Positions 1 through 7,987 of a stretch of 64,000 bases of DNA are shown here, one piece after another; position 1 is the first letter of the stretch; every line of letters starts with the position of its first letter. The position numbers and the translations under genes are program-made. Origin of the DNA: JBEDUK01 sp963781595 (lineage in GTDB: Bacteria; Actinomycetota; UBA4738); assembly GCA_963781595.1 (NCBI GenBank), contig CAWAGG010000006.1, positions 2,046,001 through 2,110,000 on the forward strand. Reading direction: 5' to 3'. The notes beneath the pieces were generated by a model that did not search any database, was not told the DNA's origin, and saw only the letters and a program-made list of their open reading frames with translations.

Positions 1-78
1 GTCGATCCCGGCGATCGCCTCGGCGGCCTCGGCGATCGCATCGATCTCGCATTGGATCAGCACGACGGCGTTGACCAT
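1..78 (-). CDS. Lrp/AsnC ligand-binding domain protein (N-terminal fragment)
   Basis: Only the first 26 codons are inside the window, and the gene runs off the left edge. The peptide begins MVNAVVLIQCEIDAIAEAAE, which looks like the first beta strand and helix of the small stand-alone Lrp/AsnC ligand-binding (RAM) proteins common in Actinobacteria. These proteins bind amino acids or other small effectors and lack the DNA-binding half. A strong ribosome binding site (GGGGAGGTG) lies a few bases upstream of the ATG. The family is inferred from a short stretch, so this is a moderate-confidence call. Confidence 0.5.
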   Translation of the reverse strand, partial: MVNAVVLIQCEIDAIAEAAEAIAGID

Positions 79-212
79 CTCAGGGCACCTCCCCTCGGTC
101 GTTCGTTGATGGGGCTCCCGGATATTGCCACACGAGCGCGAACCAGCCAGGTGTGACGGTCAGGGCGTCGAGGATGGGCGGGGGACGCTTCGAGATCAGG
201 CCGATGATCGGT

Positions 213-234
213 CGCGTGGCGCGGGAGCCACGCG
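213..234 (-). terminator. Hairpin after the thiolase gene
   Basis: A perfect 8-bp inverted repeat, CGCGTGGC and GCCACGCG, with a 6-nt loop lies about 12 nt beyond the thiolase stop codon. There is no U tract, as is usual for GC-rich actinobacterial terminators. The stem is seen directly; the terminator role is inferred. Confidence 0.5.
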
Positions 235-245
235 GGAGCGCCCGA

Positions 246-1424
246 TCAGGTCCGTTCGAGCACCATCGCCATGCCCTGTCCGCCCGAGATGCAGAGCGTC
301 GCGAGGCCGAGCGAGAGGCCCTTCGCGCGCAGCTCGTACGCGAGCGTCAGGACGATCCGCGCGCCCGTCATGCCGATCGGGTGCCCGAGCGCGATGGCGC
401 CGCCGTTCGGGTTCAGCTTCTCGTGGTCGAACTTCAGCTCCCGGTCGCAGGCGAGGACCTGCGGCGCGAACGCCTCGTTCACCTCGATCACGTCGAAGTC
501 CTGCAGCGCCAGGCCGGTCGTCTCGAGGACCTTCTTCGTGGAAGGGACGACCCCGATCCCCATGTACGCGGGGTCGACGCCTGCGGAGGCGTACGCGACG
601 ACCCGGGCGAGCGGCTCCCGGCCCTCGGCGCGGGCCCGCGCCTCGCTCATCAGGACCAGCGCGGCGGCGCCGTCGGTGATGCCGGACGCGTTCCCCGGCG
701 TCACGATCCCGTCGGGCTTGAACGTCGGCTTGAGCTTCGCCAGCCCTTCGAGGGTGGTGTCGGGCCGGATGTGCTCGTCGTGCTCGACCACCGTCGTCTG
801 GCCCTTGGGGCCGGACGGCGCCTCGATGGGTTCGATCTCGAGAGCGCGGCGAGCCTCGGAGGCGGCCGCCTTCTGCTGCGACCCCAGCGCGAACTCGTCG
901 GACTCCTCGCGCGAGATCCCGTAACGCTGGGCGAGGTTCTCGGCGGTCTCGCCCATCAGCAGGTCGCAGAGGGGGTCGAGGAACCCGTCCTTCGACATGC
1001 CGTCGTAGACCGTCGCGTCGCCCATCCGGTAACCGGACCGCATCCGGTCCAGGAGGAACGGCGTACGGGTCATGTTCTCCTGGCCACCGGCGACGACGAC
1101 CTCGGCATTGCCCAGGATGATCTGCTCGGCGGCGACCTGGATCGCCTTCGTGCCGGAGCCGCAGGCCATGTTCACGGTGAAGGCCGGCGTGTCCTCACCC
1201 AGGCCGCTGCGGTAGCTGACCTGACGCGCGGGGTTCGGGCCGTTGCCGGCCTGGCGGCCGTGGCCGAACACCAGCTCGTCGACGTCCGTGGGCTCGAGGC
1301 CGGCACGGGCGATCGCGGCCTTCGTGGCGTGGACGCCCAGGTCCACGGCCGGGAGGTCGGAGAACGAACCCATGAACTTCCCGACCGGGGTCCGGGCGCC
1401 CTCGACGATGACCGCGCGCTCCAT
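246..1424 (-). CDS. Acetyl-CoA C-acyltransferase (thiolase)
   Basis: This 392-residue protein is of normal length for thiolase, which either condenses two acyl-CoA units or cleaves 3-ketoacyl-CoA in beta-oxidation. The nucleophilic cysteine is in NMACGSGTKA near residue 88. The C-terminal catalytic motifs are also present: GGAIALGHPIG with the active-site histidine, and LCISGGQGM with the second cysteine. The start at 1424 is supported by a TAGGAT -10 element ending 8 nt upstream, implying a leaderless mRNA. The direction (biosynthetic or degradative) cannot be told from sequence. CoA-metabolising genes nearby (2365 and 6191) suggest fatty-acid or acyl-CoA turnover. Confidence 0.93.
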   Translation of the reverse strand: MERAVIVEGARTPVGKFMGSFSDLPAVDLGVHATKAAIARAGLEPTDVDELVFGHGRQAGNGPNPARQVSYRSGLGEDTPAFTVNMACGSGTKAIQVAAEQIILGNAEVVVAGGQENMTRTPFLLDRMRSGYRMGDATVYDGMSKDGFLDPLCDLLMGETAENLAQRYGISREESDEFALGSQQKAAASEARRALEIEPIEAPSGPKGQTTVVEHDEHIRPDTTLEGLAKLKPTFKPDGIVTPGNASGITDGAAALVLMSEARARAEGREPLARVVAYASAGVDPAYMGIGVVPSTKKVLETTGLALQDFDVIEVNEAFAPQVLACDRELKFDHEKLNPNGGAIALGHPIGMTGARIVLTLAYELRAKGLSLGLATLCISGGQGMAMVLERT

Positions 1425-1431
1425 GGCGTTC

Positions 1432-1438
1432 TATCCTA
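1432..1438. promoter_or_regulatory. Overlapping divergent -10 elements (bidirectional leaderless promoter)
   Basis: The heptamer TATCCTA reads TATCCT on the plus strand and TAGGAT on the minus strand, so both are TANNNT -10 hexamers offset by one base. Each hexamer ends exactly 8 nt before an ATG: 1446 for the DinB-family gene and 1424 for the thiolase. A weak -35-like ATGACC (1408-1413) lies 18 nt upstream of the plus hexamer. The geometry is seen directly; promoter activity is inferred. Confidence 0.6.
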
Positions 1439-1445
1439 CGGCGCG

Positions 1446-1961
1446 ATGCCGTTCGAGCCGCCGCCGCTGCCGCCCGACGTCACCGAGCCCGAGCCGGAAC
1501 GCGAGACGCTCGAGGGCTTTTTGGATCACTACCGCGCGGTCATCGTGCGGAAGGTGGCCGGCGTCACCTTCGAGGACGCGTCGCGTCCGATGGTGCCGTC
1601 GGGCACGAGCCTCCTCGGCGTCGTGAAGCACCTCGGATACGTCGAACGCGGCTGGTTCCGGTCGGGGATCGGCGGTGAGGCGTTCGACGTGCCGTGGACG
1701 GACGAGGACCCCGACGCGGACTTCCGGATCGAGCCCGGCGAGACCGTCGAGGGCGTGGTCGCCTGGTACCAGGAGCAGTGCGAACGCGCCCGGGAGGTCG
1801 TCGCGTCGGCGCCGAGCCTCGACGTGCGCGAGGTGCGCGGTCGGGATCGGCCCAAACGGTCGCTCCGGTGGATCCTCGTCCACATGATCGAGGAGACCGC
1901 CCGGCACGCGGGGCACATGGACATCATCCGCGAGCAGATCGACGGGGCCATCGGGGACTGA
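1446..1961 (+). CDS. DinB-family (DUF664) protein
   Basis: This 171-residue protein looks like the DinB/DUF664 four-helix-bundle family. Members are metal-binding and often use a low-molecular-weight thiol such as mycothiol or bacillithiol. Visible family features are ETLEGFLDHYR at the N-terminus, the LLGVVKHLGYVERGWF helix with a histidine metal ligand, and the C-terminal ILVHMIEETARHAGHMDIIRE helix with further histidine ligands. The start is the ATG placed 8 nt after the TATCCT element of the shared promoter, implying leaderless translation. The substrate is unknown; detoxification or thiol transfer would be typical. Confidence 0.85.
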   Translation: MPFEPPPLPPDVTEPEPERETLEGFLDHYRAVIVRKVAGVTFEDASRPMVPSGTSLLGVVKHLGYVERGWFRSGIGGEAFDVPWTDEDPDADFRIEPGETVEGVVAWYQEQCERAREVVASAPSLDVREVRGRDRPKRSLRWILVHMIEETARHAGHMDIIREQIDGAIGD

Positions 1962-1971
1962 CGACCCGGCG

Positions 1972-2241
1972 TCAGGCGACCTGGCGGATCAGCCGCCGCC
2001 GCGTCTGCTCGGTGGTGCCACCCCAGACGCCGTAGCGCTCGCCGTTGCGGACCGCCCACGACAGGCACAGGTCCCGAACCTGACACAGGCCGCAGTACGA
2101 CAGGGCGAGGCCCGCCTCCTCCTCCGTGGTCGGGAAGAAGATCTCCGGGTCGAGCCCGTAACAGGCCGAGCGATCCTGCCAGTGGTCGGGCGGTGCGACT
2201 TCCTCCGGCAGTGTGCGGACGTCGATCTCGGTCTCGCGCAT
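1972..2241 (-). CDS. WhiB-family iron-sulfur transcriptional regulator
   Basis: This 89-residue protein has all four cluster-ligand cysteines of the Wbl family (residues 27, 50, 53 and 59, in CYGLDPE and YCGLCQVRDLC) and the GVWGG turn at residues 71-75, followed by a basic tail (RRRLIRQ). Wbl proteins bind a redox- or NO-sensitive 4Fe-4S cluster and act with the primary sigma factor. The family is restricted to Actinobacteria and their phages, so this gene is a strong taxonomic marker. A TACGAT -10 element ends 8 nt upstream of the ATG. The intervening bases also contain GGAG, so either leaderless or SD-led initiation is possible. Confidence 0.95.
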   Translation of the reverse strand: MRETEIDVRTLPEEVAPPDHWQDRSACYGLDPEIFFPTTEEEAGLALSYCGLCQVRDLCLSWAVRNGERYGVWGGTTEQTRRRLIRQVA

Positions 2242-2364
2242 GAGGCTCCATCGTATCGACCCGGCCCGTCCGCGACTAGGGGTAGGTTCTCGCTCGCCGC
2301 CGGCCACCGCGTCCGCCGCCGGGCGGGATCGGTTCGCCGCATGATGTCTGCGAGGATGTCGGCC

Positions 2365-3537
2365 ATGCCGAACGGGCCGCTGGCAGGGGTGAGGGTGCTC
2401 GACCTGACCCGGCTCCTGCCCGGTGGCTACTGCACGCTCCTGTTGGCCGATCTGGGCGCCGACGTGATCAAGGTCGAGGAGCCGGGCCGGGGCGACTACA
2501 TCCGCTGGACCCCGCCGCTCGTCGACGGCGTGAGCGCAGCGCACCGCGCGCTGAACCGGGGCAAGCGTTCGATCACGCTGAACCTCAAGGCCCCAGGCGC
2601 CGCCGACGTGCTGCTGCGGCTGGCGGCGGGCGCGGACGCGTTGATCGAGGGGTTCCGCCCGGGCGTGATGGACCGGTTGGGGGTCGGGTTCGCCGTGCTC
2701 TCGGAGGCGAACCCTCGGCTGGTGTACGCCGCGATCACGGGCTACGGGCAGGACGGTCCGTACGCGGATCGGGCCGGGCACGACATCGACTACGTCGGGT
2801 ACGGCGGCGTGCTGTCGATGACCGGGCCGCCCGGCGGCGGTCCACCGGAACTTCCCGGCGTTCAGGTGGGGGACCTCGGCGGTGGCGGGATGCTCGGCGC
2901 GATCGGCGTGCTCGCCGCGCTGGTCGAGGCGAGGGTATCCGGTCGGGGTCGATTCGTCGACGTTTCCATGCTCGACGGCGTGGTCTCGTGGCTCTCGGTC
3001 CACGCGGGATCGTTCCTCGCGAGCGGGGTCGAGCCCGCGCCGGGCGTCGCGCCGCTCGGCGGCGGTCTCGCCTGCTACCGCGTCTACCGGACGAGGGACG
3101 GCCGGTACCTCTCGGTCGGAGCGCTCGAGCCGAAGTTCTGGGAGACGCTGTGCGCCTCGCTCGGCGTGGACGAGCTGACGGGCCGGCAGTTCGATCCGCC
3201 GCCGGGGCAGATCGAGGTGGCCGCACGGCTCCAGGCGGTCTTCGCGACCGACGATCGCGACGCGTGGCTCGAACGCCTCCAGGGGATCGACGCGTGCGTC
3301 GCGCCGGTGAACTCGGTGGGGGAGGCGCTCGAGGACCCGCACGTTCGAGCGCGGCGCATGGTCGCGGAGATCGACGGTGAGCCGGTCGGCCCTGGGCCGG
3401 CGATCAAGGTCTCAGGGTTCGAACCGCGGGCGTTGATCGGTGCGCCGGGGCTCGGCGAGCACACGGACGGGGTGCTCCGCGAAGCGGGGTTCTCGACGGA
3501 CCGCATCGAAACGCTGCGCGCCGGAAGCGTGATCTGA
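2365..3537 (+). CDS. CaiB/BaiF (family III) CoA transferase, alpha-methylacyl-CoA racemase-like
   Basis: The 390-residue protein begins GPLAGVRVLDLTRLLPG, typical of class III CoA transferases and alpha-methylacyl-CoA racemases. The AGHDIDYVGYGG segment contains the conserved aspartate of the catalytic pair. KVEEPGRGDY and the later ACVAPVNSVGEAL segment also fit. The AGHD form resembles the racemase (AMACR/Mcr) branch more than formyl- or carnitine-CoA transferases, but transferase activity cannot be excluded. The ATG at 2365 is chosen because GCGAGG lies about 10 nt upstream and homology begins at once; ATGs at 2341 and 2356 are in frame. Transcription probably starts in the region shared with the divergent whiB gene. 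Confidence 0.88.
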   Translation: MPNGPLAGVRVLDLTRLLPGGYCTLLLADLGADVIKVEEPGRGDYIRWTPPLVDGVSAAHRALNRGKRSITLNLKAPGAADVLLRLAAGADALIEGFRPGVMDRLGVGFAVLSEANPRLVYAAITGYGQDGPYADRAGHDIDYVGYGGVLSMTGPPGGGPPELPGVQVGDLGGGGMLGAIGVLAALVEARVSGRGRFVDVSMLDGVVSWLSVHAGSFLASGVEPAPGVAPLGGGLACYRVYRTRDGRYLSVGALEPKFWETLCASLGVDELTGRQFDPPPGQIEVAARLQAVFATDDRDAWLERLQGIDACVAPVNSVGEALEDPHVRARRMVAEIDGEPVGPGPAIKVSGFEPRALIGAPGLGEHTDGVLREAGFSTDRIETLRAGSVI

Positions 3538-3590
3538 GCGAGCTCGGTGCCGGGCGTGCCGGTGCCAGGCGGGCCGGTGGCGGCGGGCGC

Positions 3591-3609
3591 AAGTTCCGCG
3601 CGGGAACTT
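3591..3609 (+). terminator. Hairpin after the CoA transferase
   Basis: Inverted repeat AAGTTCC / GGAACTT with a 5-nt loop lies about 54 nt beyond the CoA-transferase stop and before the next promoter. There is no long T tract. The terminator role is inferred from position. Confidence 0.45.
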
Positions 3610-3654
3610 CGTCGAAGTGTGAGCAGGATCACTGGCGCGCGGCCGGCGCGCGGC

Positions 3655-3660
3655 TACCAT
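3655..3660 (+). promoter_or_regulatory. -10 element of a leaderless promoter (DUF222/HNH gene)
   Basis: TACCAT lies 7 nt before the ATG at 3668. At the usual 6-8 nt distance, transcription would begin at or next to the start codon. No good -35 is visible. Confidence 0.45.
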
Positions 3661-3667
3661 CGAACAC

Positions 3668-4867
3668 ATGTTCGAGGACTTGAGCGTCGACGCGCAGGGG
3701 TGGCTGGACGCGGTGCCCGACGACCCCACCCAGCTCGACGACCAGGCGCTCGAGTCCGGGTTCGCGGCGTTGAACCGCGCGTACGAGGCCTTGGGCGCCA
3801 AGCGGATGCGGTGGCTGGCCGAGGTCGACCGGCGAGCGGCGTACCGGCGGGACGGTCACCTGTCGGCGGCGGCCTGGCTGAGCGATCGGTTCGGGGTCGC
3901 GGCGGGCACGGCGAAGCGCGAGGTGCGGACCGCAACCGCGCTCGAGGCGATGCCGCGGGTGCAGCGGGCGCTCGCGGCCGGCGCGGTCTCGTCCTCCGCG
4001 GTGAAGGTCCTCGTCTCCGCATGGCAGGATCACCCCGAGGAGTTCGCCCAGGACGAGCACACGCTCGTGGGTGAGGCGCTCGCCCGCTCGGCCGACGAAC
4101 TCCGCCGGTTGCTCACCGAGTGGTCGCACGAACTGGACGCCGACGGTGGCGTCGAGCGAGCGGAGCGCCTGCGGGAACGACGACACCTGGATGCGTGTCC
4201 CACCGAGGCCGGCATGGTCCGCGTGAACGGTGAACTCGATCCCGAGGCCGGCGAGGCGGTGCTCACGGCGATGCAGGCCATCATCGATGCCGAGCTCCGC
4301 GTGTCGAGCGGGAGGGACCTGCGCACCCCGCCGCAACGTCGGGCGGATGCGTTGGCGGAGATGGCCGAGCGGTACCTGGACTCGCCCGAGCGTCCGTCCG
4401 TCGGCGGTGAGCGTCCCCACGTGACCGTCACGGTCGATGTGGTGACGCTGCGCGAGGCACGCGGGACGGGCCAGCTCGACCATGCTGGGCCGGTCCCAGC
4501 GAGCGCAGCCCGCCGGCTGGCCTGCGATGCCTCGCTGATGCGGGTCGTACTGGACGGCGCGTCGGCGCCGTTGGACGTCGGCCGGCGGACGCAGGTCGTC
4601 CCGGCCCATCTCCGACGCGCAGTGGTGGTGCGCGACCGTGGCTGCAGGTTCCCCGGGTGCGGGAGGCCGCACGCGTGGTGCGACGCCCACCACGTGCTGC
4701 ACTGGGCCGATGGCGGCGAGACGTCGCTCGCGAACCTCGTGCTGCTGTGTCGTCCTCACCACCGGCTCGTGCACGAGCGAGGCTTCACCCTCGCGATGGA
4801 GGATGGAGCCCCGACCTTCCGGCGGCCGGACGGTTCGATGATCGATGATGGGCGCGCGCCACCGTAG
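3668..4867 (+). CDS. DUF222 / 13E12-type HNH endonuclease domain protein
   Basis: This 399-residue protein has the two-part layout of the actinobacterial 13E12-repeat family. An N-terminal DUF222 region covers about residues 20-300. A C-terminal HNH nuclease domain is seen around residues 320-375, with CRFPGCGRP, the WCDAHHVLHWADGGETS metal/catalytic segment and NLVLLCRPHHRLVHE. The HNH residues and zinc-binding cysteines are intact. These genes are multicopy in many actinobacterial genomes. Their role is unsettled; mobile-element or defence roles have been proposed. The gene stands alone between a terminator-like hairpin and a mannosyltransferase. Confidence 0.9.
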   Translation: MFEDLSVDAQGWLDAVPDDPTQLDDQALESGFAALNRAYEALGAKRMRWLAEVDRRAAYRRDGHLSAAAWLSDRFGVAAGTAKREVRTATALEAMPRVQRALAAGAVSSSAVKVLVSAWQDHPEEFAQDEHTLVGEALARSADELRRLLTEWSHELDADGGVERAERLRERRHLDACPTEAGMVRVNGELDPEAGEAVLTAMQAIIDAELRVSSGRDLRTPPQRRADALAEMAERYLDSPERPSVGGERPHVTVTVDVVTLREARGTGQLDHAGPVPASAARRLACDASLMRVVLDGASAPLDVGRRTQVVPAHLRRAVVVRDRGCRFPGCGRPHAWCDAHHVLHWADGGETSLANLVLLCRPHHRLVHERGFTLAMEDGAPTFRRPDGSMIDDGRAPP

Positions 4868-4979
4868 CCGCCGGGCGCGGTCCGCGCCGCCGATCCCGGG
4901 CCGGCTCCGGACCCGATCGGACGCGGGTCGGGACCCCATGTGGGCCGGGCGAAGGCGCAGGCCTGGCAGGATATGGCCC

Positions 4980-6119
4980 GTGCCGGTAACAGACGCCCCT
5001 CGCACGCTGGTGGTGACGAACGACTTCCCGCCGCGCGTCGGTGGAGTCCAGCAGTACGTGTCGAACCTCGCGGCGAACCTTCCCCCGGACCGGGTGGCCG
5101 TCCTCGCGCCGAACTGGCCCGGGGCACGGGAGCACGATGCCGGCCTGCCGTTCGCCGTCCATCGATGGCCGGCGCGAACGCTGCTGCCGACGGCCGAGGC
5201 GGGAGACCGGGTCGCATCCCTCGTCACGGAGCACGGCGCGGACGTGGTGCTGTTCGGCCACGGGTTCCCGCTCCCGCTGTTGGGTGCCGATCTCGCGCGC
5301 CGAGGAACCCCGTACGTCGTCCTCACGCACGGTGCGGAGCTCTGGCAGGCGTGCATCCCGGGTGTCGCCGGTGCGATGCGCCGTTCGCTCCAGGGCGCTC
5401 GGGCCGTCACCGCCGTCAGCCGGTACACGGGCAACGCGATCCGTGCGTCGCTCGGCCTCACGCGATCCATGATCGGGCTGGCTCCTGGCGTGGACGAGCG
5501 CCGGTTCGCTCCCACCGTCGACGGAGGCGCGGTCCGGAGCCGCCACGGTCTGGAGGGACGGCGCCTCGTCGTCTCGGTCTCCCGGCTCGTGCCTCGCAAG
5601 GGCCACGACGTCCTGATCCGCGCGATGGCCGATGTGGTGCCGCTCGTGCCGGACGCGGCCCTCCTGATCGCCGGGGGGGGCCCGTACCGGACGGAGCTCG
5701 AGCGTGTGGCGGCAGGCGCCCCGCGCGGATCGGTGTCGATCGTGGGCGAGGTGCCCGACGGCGATCTCCCCGCCTACTATGCCGCCGCGGACGTGTTCGC
5801 GATGCCGTGCCGCGCCCGCTTCGGCGGGCTCGAGGTCGAGGGGTTCGGGATCGTCTACCTCGAGGCCGCGGCCGCGGGCAAGCCGGCGATCGCGGGCCGT
5901 TCCGGCGGGGCCGCGGAGGCCATCGTCGACGGTGAGACCGGCCTGCTCGTCGAGCCCGGTGAGCCGAAGGCCGTGGCACTGGCCATCGTGAGCCTGCTCG
6001 ACGATCCGGGACGCGCTGAGCGCTACGGCTCGGCGGGCCGCGCTCGCGTCGAGGCGGACTTCACCTGGACGAAGCGCGCCGAACGGCTCACGGCGATCCT
6101 CGCAGCCGCGGCGGGATGA
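4980..6119 (+). CDS. pimB: GT4 glycosyltransferase, PimB-like mannosyltransferase
   Basis: This 379-residue GT-B protein starts TLVVTNDFPPRVGGVQQYV and has the C-terminal donor-site segment RFGGLEVEGFGIVYLEA followed by GRSGGAAEAIVDGETG. This combination is characteristic of PimB' (Rv2188c-type), the GDP-mannose-dependent enzyme adding the second mannose to phosphatidylinositol monomannoside. The preferred start is GTG 4980, with GGCAGG upstream; ATG 4845 is in frame but would overlap the HNH gene. The acceptor specificity is inferred from similarity, and another alpha-mannosyltransferase of the same subfamily is possible. Confidence 0.8.
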   Translation: MPVTDAPRTLVVTNDFPPRVGGVQQYVSNLAANLPPDRVAVLAPNWPGAREHDAGLPFAVHRWPARTLLPTAEAGDRVASLVTEHGADVVLFGHGFPLPLLGADLARRGTPYVVLTHGAELWQACIPGVAGAMRRSLQGARAVTAVSRYTGNAIRASLGLTRSMIGLAPGVDERRFAPTVDGGAVRSRHGLEGRRLVVSVSRLVPRKGHDVLIRAMADVVPLVPDAALLIAGGGPYRTELERVAAGAPRGSVSIVGEVPDGDLPAYYAAADVFAMPCRARFGGLEVEGFGIVYLEAAAAGKPAIAGRSGGAAEAIVDGETGLLVEPGEPKAVALAIVSLLDDPGRAERYGSAGRARVEADFTWTKRAERLTAILAAAAG

Positions 6120-6190
6120 CGGGAACCGGGTGGCGGACCGCCCGCTCCCCGGGGCAGGATAGACATCGGTCTAGGCAGAGAGGGTGACCC

Positions 6191-7987
6191 ATGTTCGACG
6201 GAACGATCGTTTCGAACTTCCTGCACCAGGTCGAGCGGCTCGGTGAGCGCTCCGCGATGCGCGACCGGGACCCGGAGACGGGCGAGTGGCGAGACATCTC
6301 CTGGTCCGACTATGGGCGGTCCACGCGCGAGGTCGCGGCCGGCCTCGCGTCGATCGGGCTCGAACCTGGCGACACCGCGGCGATCTTCAGCCCGAACCGT
6401 CCCGAGTGGCACATCGTGGACATCGGTTCGATGCGCGCGCGGGCCCGCACGGTGCCGATCTACCTGAACAACGCCCCGGCGCAGGTCGCGTACGTGCTCG
6501 GTCACTCGGGCTCGAAGGTCGTCTTCGTGGCCGGCGAGGAGCAGCTCCGGAAGGTCGAGAAGGCGCGCGACGAGGCGCCGGACCTCCGGCACGCGGTCGC
6601 CTTCGACGCGGAGTCGTCCGCGGACGGCTTCGTCCTGTCGCTCGAGGACCTCCGTGCGCGCGGGCGCGAGCACGGAGCCGCCGACCCCGGGGCGATCGAC
6701 GCGTCGGACGCGGCGATCGACCCGGACGACATCGCGACGATCGTCTACACCTCCGGCACGACGGGTATGCCGAAGGGCGTGATCCTCACGCACCGCAACG
6801 TCGTGTGGACGGCCGATGCGCTGCTGCAGGTCTTCTCCGAGGGCGACGACGGCCGGCGACTCTCGTACCTGCCGCTCGCCCACATCGCCGAGCGCATCAC
6901 GGGCCACTTCCAGCAGGCATTCATCGGCGCCCAGACCTGGTTCGCGCAGAGCATCGACACCCTCCTGCAGGACCTCCAGGACTGCCGCCCGACCGTGTTC
7001 TTCGCCGTCCCGCGCGTCTGGGAGAAGTTCCACGCCGGGATCATGGCGAAGCTCACCGAGCGGGACGAGGCCGAACGCCAGATGTTCGAGGGCCTGCTGA
7101 CGCTCGCGGTCGCGGCGGTCGAGCTGCGTCAGGAGGGCGAGGACATCACCGAGGAGAACGTCCAGGCCCTGCAGATGGCCGACCAGATGGCGTTCGGCCC
7201 GATCCGCGCGGCGCTCGGCCTGGACCAGGTGCGCTTCGCCATCTCGGGAGCGGCGCCGATCAACCCCGAGCTGCTGAAGTTCTGGCACGCGATCGGCGTC
7301 CCGATCGCCGAGGTGTACGGGCAGACCGAGGACACCGGACCGGCGACGCTGAACCCGCCGGAGCGGGTGAAGATCGGGACCGTCGGGCCGCCGATCCCTG
7401 GCGTCGACGTCCGGCTCGCCGAGGACGGCGAGATCCTCGTTCGCGGTGGGAACGTGTTCCAGGGCTACTACCGGAACCCCGAGGCGACGGCCGCGGCGCT
7501 GCGGGACGGTTGGCTGTACACGGGCGACGTCGGCGTCCTGGACGACGACGGATACCTCACGATCACCGATCGCAAGAAGGACCTCATCATCACCGCCCAG
7601 GGCAAGAACGTGGCGCCCCAAGAGCTCGAGAGCCGGCTGAAGTACCACCCGCTCGTCTCCCAGGCGATCGTGATCGGGGACCGGCGACCGTACCTGGTGG
7701 CGCTGATCACGCTCGATCCCGAGGCGCTCGCCCGTTTCGCGTCGGACCGGAACCTGGACGCGAGCGACCCGACCGCCCTCGCCGAGGACGCGGCCGTCCG
7801 TGACGAGGTCCAGGCCGCCGTCGACGCCGTGAACGCGGAGTTCTCCTCGGCGGAGGGGATCAAGCGGTTCCACATCCTCCCGCGCGACCTCCTGGTCGAG
7901 GAGGAAGAGATCACGCCGACCCTGAAGGTGCGCCGGCGTGCGATCGTCGAGAAGTACGCGGGCGCGATCGACGATCTCTATGCGTAG
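6191..7987 (+). CDS. Long-chain fatty-acid-CoA ligase (AMP-forming)
   Basis: The 598-residue protein is a full-length adenylate-forming enzyme. The AMP-binding P-loop is YTSGTTGMPKGVILTH near residue 186. Further motifs are VYGQTED (A5), GWLYTGDVG with the ribose-binding aspartate, and DRKKDLIITAQGKNVAP, which includes the hinge. It resembles the FadD15/FACL class, which activates free fatty acids for beta-oxidation or lipid synthesis. GAGAGGG upstream of the ATG serves as ribosome binding site. It overlaps the following hydrolase gene by 8 nt, suggesting coupled translation. Confidence 0.92.
   Translation: MFDGTIVSNFLHQVERLGERSAMRDRDPETGEWRDISWSDYGRSTREVAAGLASIGLEPGDTAAIFSPNRPEWHIVDIGSMRARARTVPIYLNNAPAQVAYVLGHSGSKVVFVAGEEQLRKVEKARDEAPDLRHAVAFDAESSADGFVLSLEDLRARGREHGAADPGAIDASDAAIDPDDIATIVYTSGTTGMPKGVILTHRNVVWTADALLQVFSEGDDGRRLSYLPLAHIAERITGHFQQAFIGAQTWFAQSIDTLLQDLQDCRPTVFFAVPRVWEKFHAGIMAKLTERDEAERQMFEGLLTLAVAAVELRQEGEDITEENVQALQMADQMAFGPIRAALGLDQVRFAISGAAPINPELLKFWHAIGVPIAEVYGQTEDTGPATLNPPERVKIGTVGPPIPGVDVRLAEDGEILVRGGNVFQGYYRNPEATAAALRDGWLYTGDVGVLDDDGYLTITDRKKDLIITAQGKNVAPQELESRLKYHPLVSQAIVIGDRRPYLVALITLDPEALARFASDRNLDASDPTALAEDAAVRDEVQAAVDAVNAEFSSAEGIKRFHILPRDLLVEEEEITPTLKVRRRAIVEKYAGAIDDLYA

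Noticed and set aside
125..1430. Long plus-strand open frames over the thiolase gene (starting at 125, 153 and 271)
   Set aside because: Arg/Ala/Gly-rich complement of a clear thiolase with catalytic motifs. Only the C-terminal part from 1446 of the 153-1961 frame is a real gene (DinB).
3629..5599. 656-codon minus-strand frame over the HNH and mannosyltransferase genes
   Set aside because: Antisense shadow of two well-supported genes; composition is Arg/His-rich with no domain.
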